The notes under the pieces are model-generated. The model worked only from the letters and a program-made list of their open reading frames with translations, did no database searches and was not told the DNA's origin. A program made the position numbers and the translations under genes. From NCBI RefSeq assembly GCF_000331305.1, contig NZ_KB217483.1, positions 1,344,356-1,408,355 on the forward strand: a stretch of 64,000 nt of DNA, in the 5' to 3' direction. Origin of the DNA: Calothrix sp. PCC 7103. GTDB lineage: Bacteria; Cyanobacteriota; Cyanobacteriia; Cyanobacteriales; Nostocaceae. Shown in pieces: positions 62,254-64,000 of this stretch (position 1 is the first letter of the stretch; each line of letters opens with the position of its first letter).

Positions 62254-63504
62254 TTAATTTTCTACTGATTTTCCTACTATATAAACTCTATGAATGGCAT
62301 TTTGAGCTTCAGTATCTTTTAAAGGTTCTAGAAGACTTATGGATGTAAATACGACATCTATCGCTGCAAATAAACCAATCACTTCTCGATAGGGTTCTGA
62401 CCATCCGGGATGACCATTATCTATATCTTGCTGCCTTGCAAAAATTCCATTTGCCCAATCATCCATACCTGGATGTCGATGATGGTAGTCGTGGCAAGAT
62501 GTATCCCCAACCAATATAAAAATCCGAACTGGGAAATGTAGGAAAAATAGTCTAAACCACCACCAAGACCATTGACGCAAGCGCTGCCAATATTGCAACT
62601 TTTTATCTGGAACAGGGTCTCCTAAGAATATACCTACAGTTGCTTTACTGTTATTATCGCGTTTGTTGGATTTGCTATCAAGTTCTAATTCTTGGGGTGG
62701 CCATAAATGCTCAGAACAAAGGCGTAGACATGTACTGATTTGATATAAAATTGTTAAGGGAAAAGCCCATGCAACTAAAAAGATGTTCCAAGTATGACTA
62801 ATCCCCGCTGATACTAGTAATATGAGGTAAAATACAGAGCATATTAGTTGGTGATAAGTATCCTTTGAGCCAAAGCATGAAACTAATCTTGCTGCCAAAA
62901 AACGAGTGTGAAATATGGGGGAGATTAAGCTTTTCCAGAGTCTTTGCCACAGTTCTTCTCTGCTTAAACCAGGTTGTAGATTTACCAAAAGTTGCAAAAA
63001 TTTAACAGTCTCGTCTTCAGCATCTAAAGGATTACGATGATGTCCTGGTCCGTGGCTTTTCTCGTATGAGTCAAAGTCTCTTAGTAAGATTAGTGCCGAG
63101 ACTATTTTCCCAATCCATCTATCAAGGTTGCGATTGGAAGTAAAGTTTTTATGGGCGCAGTGGTGGACAACTACTACTTGTAATTGGCGCAGTGCAGAAA
63201 CTGTAAGCATCCAGCCCAAGAGCAATAATAGTGACCACTTCTCTTGCAATGTTATGGCGATGATACTGGTATAAACTCCTATTCCTAGAAGGAATAAAAC
63301 TTTTGTGAAGTAAACCAAGGAGTTTTTTGGCTTGATTTTCTCATTTGTAGCTGCTTTACCTGTAATCCAAGTTAAAAAGCTTTGGATTACTTGTGGCAAG
63401 ACTTCCATAGAAACTCGGTGATCAAGCTGGCTGGTTCTTTGACTTGAGGGCAATGATTCCTTAAGCTTGCTCTCAAAAACTGTAATTATTTCCTGATTAA
63501 GCAT
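62254..63504 (-). CDS. Membrane fatty-acid-desaturase-like protein
   Basis: 416 aa. The histidine boxes are HHCAHKNF (about residue 115), HGPGHHRNPLD (about 150) and HDYHHRHPGMDDW (about 340), the di-iron set of the desaturase/hydroxylase superfamily. Membrane segments lie around 65-100 and 215-250 (HQLICSVFYLILLVSAGISH). The substrate cannot be told from sequence; the boxes differ from acyl-lipid desaturases DesA/B/C, so it may be a carotenoid or small-molecule hydroxylase. Confidence 0.8.
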   Translation of the reverse strand: MLNQEIITVFESKLKESLPSSQRTSQLDHRVSMEVLPQVIQSFLTWITGKAATNEKIKPKNSLVYFTKVLFLLGIGVYTSIIAITLQEKWSLLLLLGWMLTVSALRQLQVVVVHHCAHKNFTSNRNLDRWIGKIVSALILLRDFDSYEKSHGPGHHRNPLDAEDETVKFLQLLVNLQPGLSREELWQRLWKSLISPIFHTRFLAARLVSCFGSKDTYHQLICSVFYLILLVSAGISHTWNIFLVAWAFPLTILYQISTCLRLCSEHLWPPQELELDSKSNKRDNNSKATVGIFLGDPVPDKKLQYWQRLRQWSWWWFRLFFLHFPVRIFILVGDTSCHDYHHRHPGMDDWANGIFARQQDIDNGHPGWSEPYREVIGLFAAIDVVFTSISLLEPLKDTEAQNAIHRVYIVGKSVEN

Positions 63505-63710
63505 TAGTAATTTCTGTATCTAGTATTGTTGTTAGAACTTACGCACTGTACAATAAGTCGATGCTGTTTCAGCTTTTAAAATTATCTTTTTTGGTTGTGA
63601 TTGCTTGATTTGAAAGAAAAACCAAGCTCTACGTGCTGAAAACTATGACTCATATTTTTATTTTTCTACCAATGCGTAAGTTCTAAATATAAAAAGATTC
63701 GGACTTAATG

Positions 63711-63998
63711 TTACTTGGTGCCGTGGCAAACTAAGGCGTTACGAGTAATCTTAGCTTCGTAGTTACCCGTTGTTAAATGATGTACGTCAACCCCAAAATA
63801 TTGCTCCAAAAGCTCTATAGTTTTGTTTATTTCCTTACTTAGACCTGTTAGACCATACATTTTTATAACGTAGTTGGCTAATAACGATAATGCTTCAGCT
63901 TCTGTGGCTGCTTGTACTACAAATGGGTCTGAGATATAGTCTAATTTAACGTCCCGTAATCCTGCGTCCATAGCTAGTCCTAACATTTCTTCACAGGT
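63711..63998 (-). CDS. C-terminal part of a methyltransferase-like protein (start outside window)
   Basis: The frame is open to the window edge (TCEEMLGLAMDAGLRDVKLD), so the ATG at 63986 is not necessarily the start. The arrangement EEMLGLAMDAGLRDVKLDYI, DPFVVQAATEAEALSLLANY and a final KITRNALVCHGTK resembles the C-terminal lid of SAM-dependent (UbiE-type) methyltransferases, where 'GLrDV' and the terminal strand are typical. The SAM motif is outside the window, so this is tentative. Confidence 0.5.
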   Translation of the reverse strand, partial: TCEEMLGLAMDAGLRDVKLDYISDPFVVQAATEAEALSLLANYVIKMYGLTGLSKEINKTIELLEQYFGVDVHHLTTGNYEAKITRNALVCHGTK

Positions 63999-64000
63999 AA

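Overview
The window looks like a large plasmid, or a plasmid-like accessory region, of a filamentous heterocyst-forming cyanobacterium (Nostocales). The evidence is the AT-rich base composition, HIP1 octamers (GCGATCGC) in part of the window, short palindromic dispersed repeats of the Nostoc/Anabaena type, and many cyanobacterium-specific families (DUF928, DUF1822, DUF6753, SLH-OprB porin, CHAT/CHASE2 proteins). The plasmid reading comes from a ParM/ParR partition locus with a centromere-like repeat array, a MobC/relaxase pair, an FtsK-like transfer operon and a high density of broken mobile elements. I recognise no replication initiator with confidence, and I see no rRNA, tRNA or CRISPR array.

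Layout. 1-2.75 kb: the end of a NarL/FixJ response regulator, an XRE regulator, a KilA-N/BRO-like protein, and a small peptide with a double-glycine leader. 2.8-7.1 kb (minus): a segregation operon of ParR-like protein, ParM-like actin ATPase, two ParA-like P-loop ATPases and a DUF6753 membrane protein, headed by two opposed arrays of 11-bp repeats that resemble a parC centromere. 7.6-12.5 kb: MobC and relaxase genes, then small plasmid genes. 12.5-15.3 kb: a broken IS5-type transposase carrying a 41-bp palindromic repeat, and a complete ISL3 element that split a small gene. 15.4-23.9 kb (minus): a tightly packed operon of about 12 genes encoding a RusA-like nuclease, an FtsK/HerA-like DNA pump, a lambda-R-type lytic transglycosylase, an NlpC/P60 peptidase and several small membrane proteins. 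It is a candidate DNA-transfer apparatus with no VirB4 ATPase in view.

24.2-51.7 kb is a secretion and surface island. It holds an IS66 remnant, a double-glycine peptide with its C39-peptidase ABC transporter (PCAT) and HlyD partner, a Tat-exported cysteine-repeat protein, a 1197-aa serralysin-like RTX metalloprotease, an SLH porin, two lectin-like secreted proteins, and a two-partner secretion pair whose exoprotein ends in a CHAT (caspase-like) protease. A second CHAT protein fused to CHASE2, DUF928, DUF1822 and a divergent sigma factor lie beside it. A repeated promoter-like element of about 44 bp precedes three of the secreted-protein genes.

53-64 kb: small plasmid genes, a GNAT-like protein, two coiled-coil paralogues, an endonuclease/exonuclease/phosphatase protein followed by a eukaryotic-type EndoU ribonuclease fused to a lamin-tail domain, a toprim-gene remnant, a quinone oxidoreductase, a desaturase and a partial methyltransferase-like gene. 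The palindrome GGCGCC occurs about 70 times by eye but is almost absent from 28-46 kb, where HIP1 appears instead, so the window is a mosaic.
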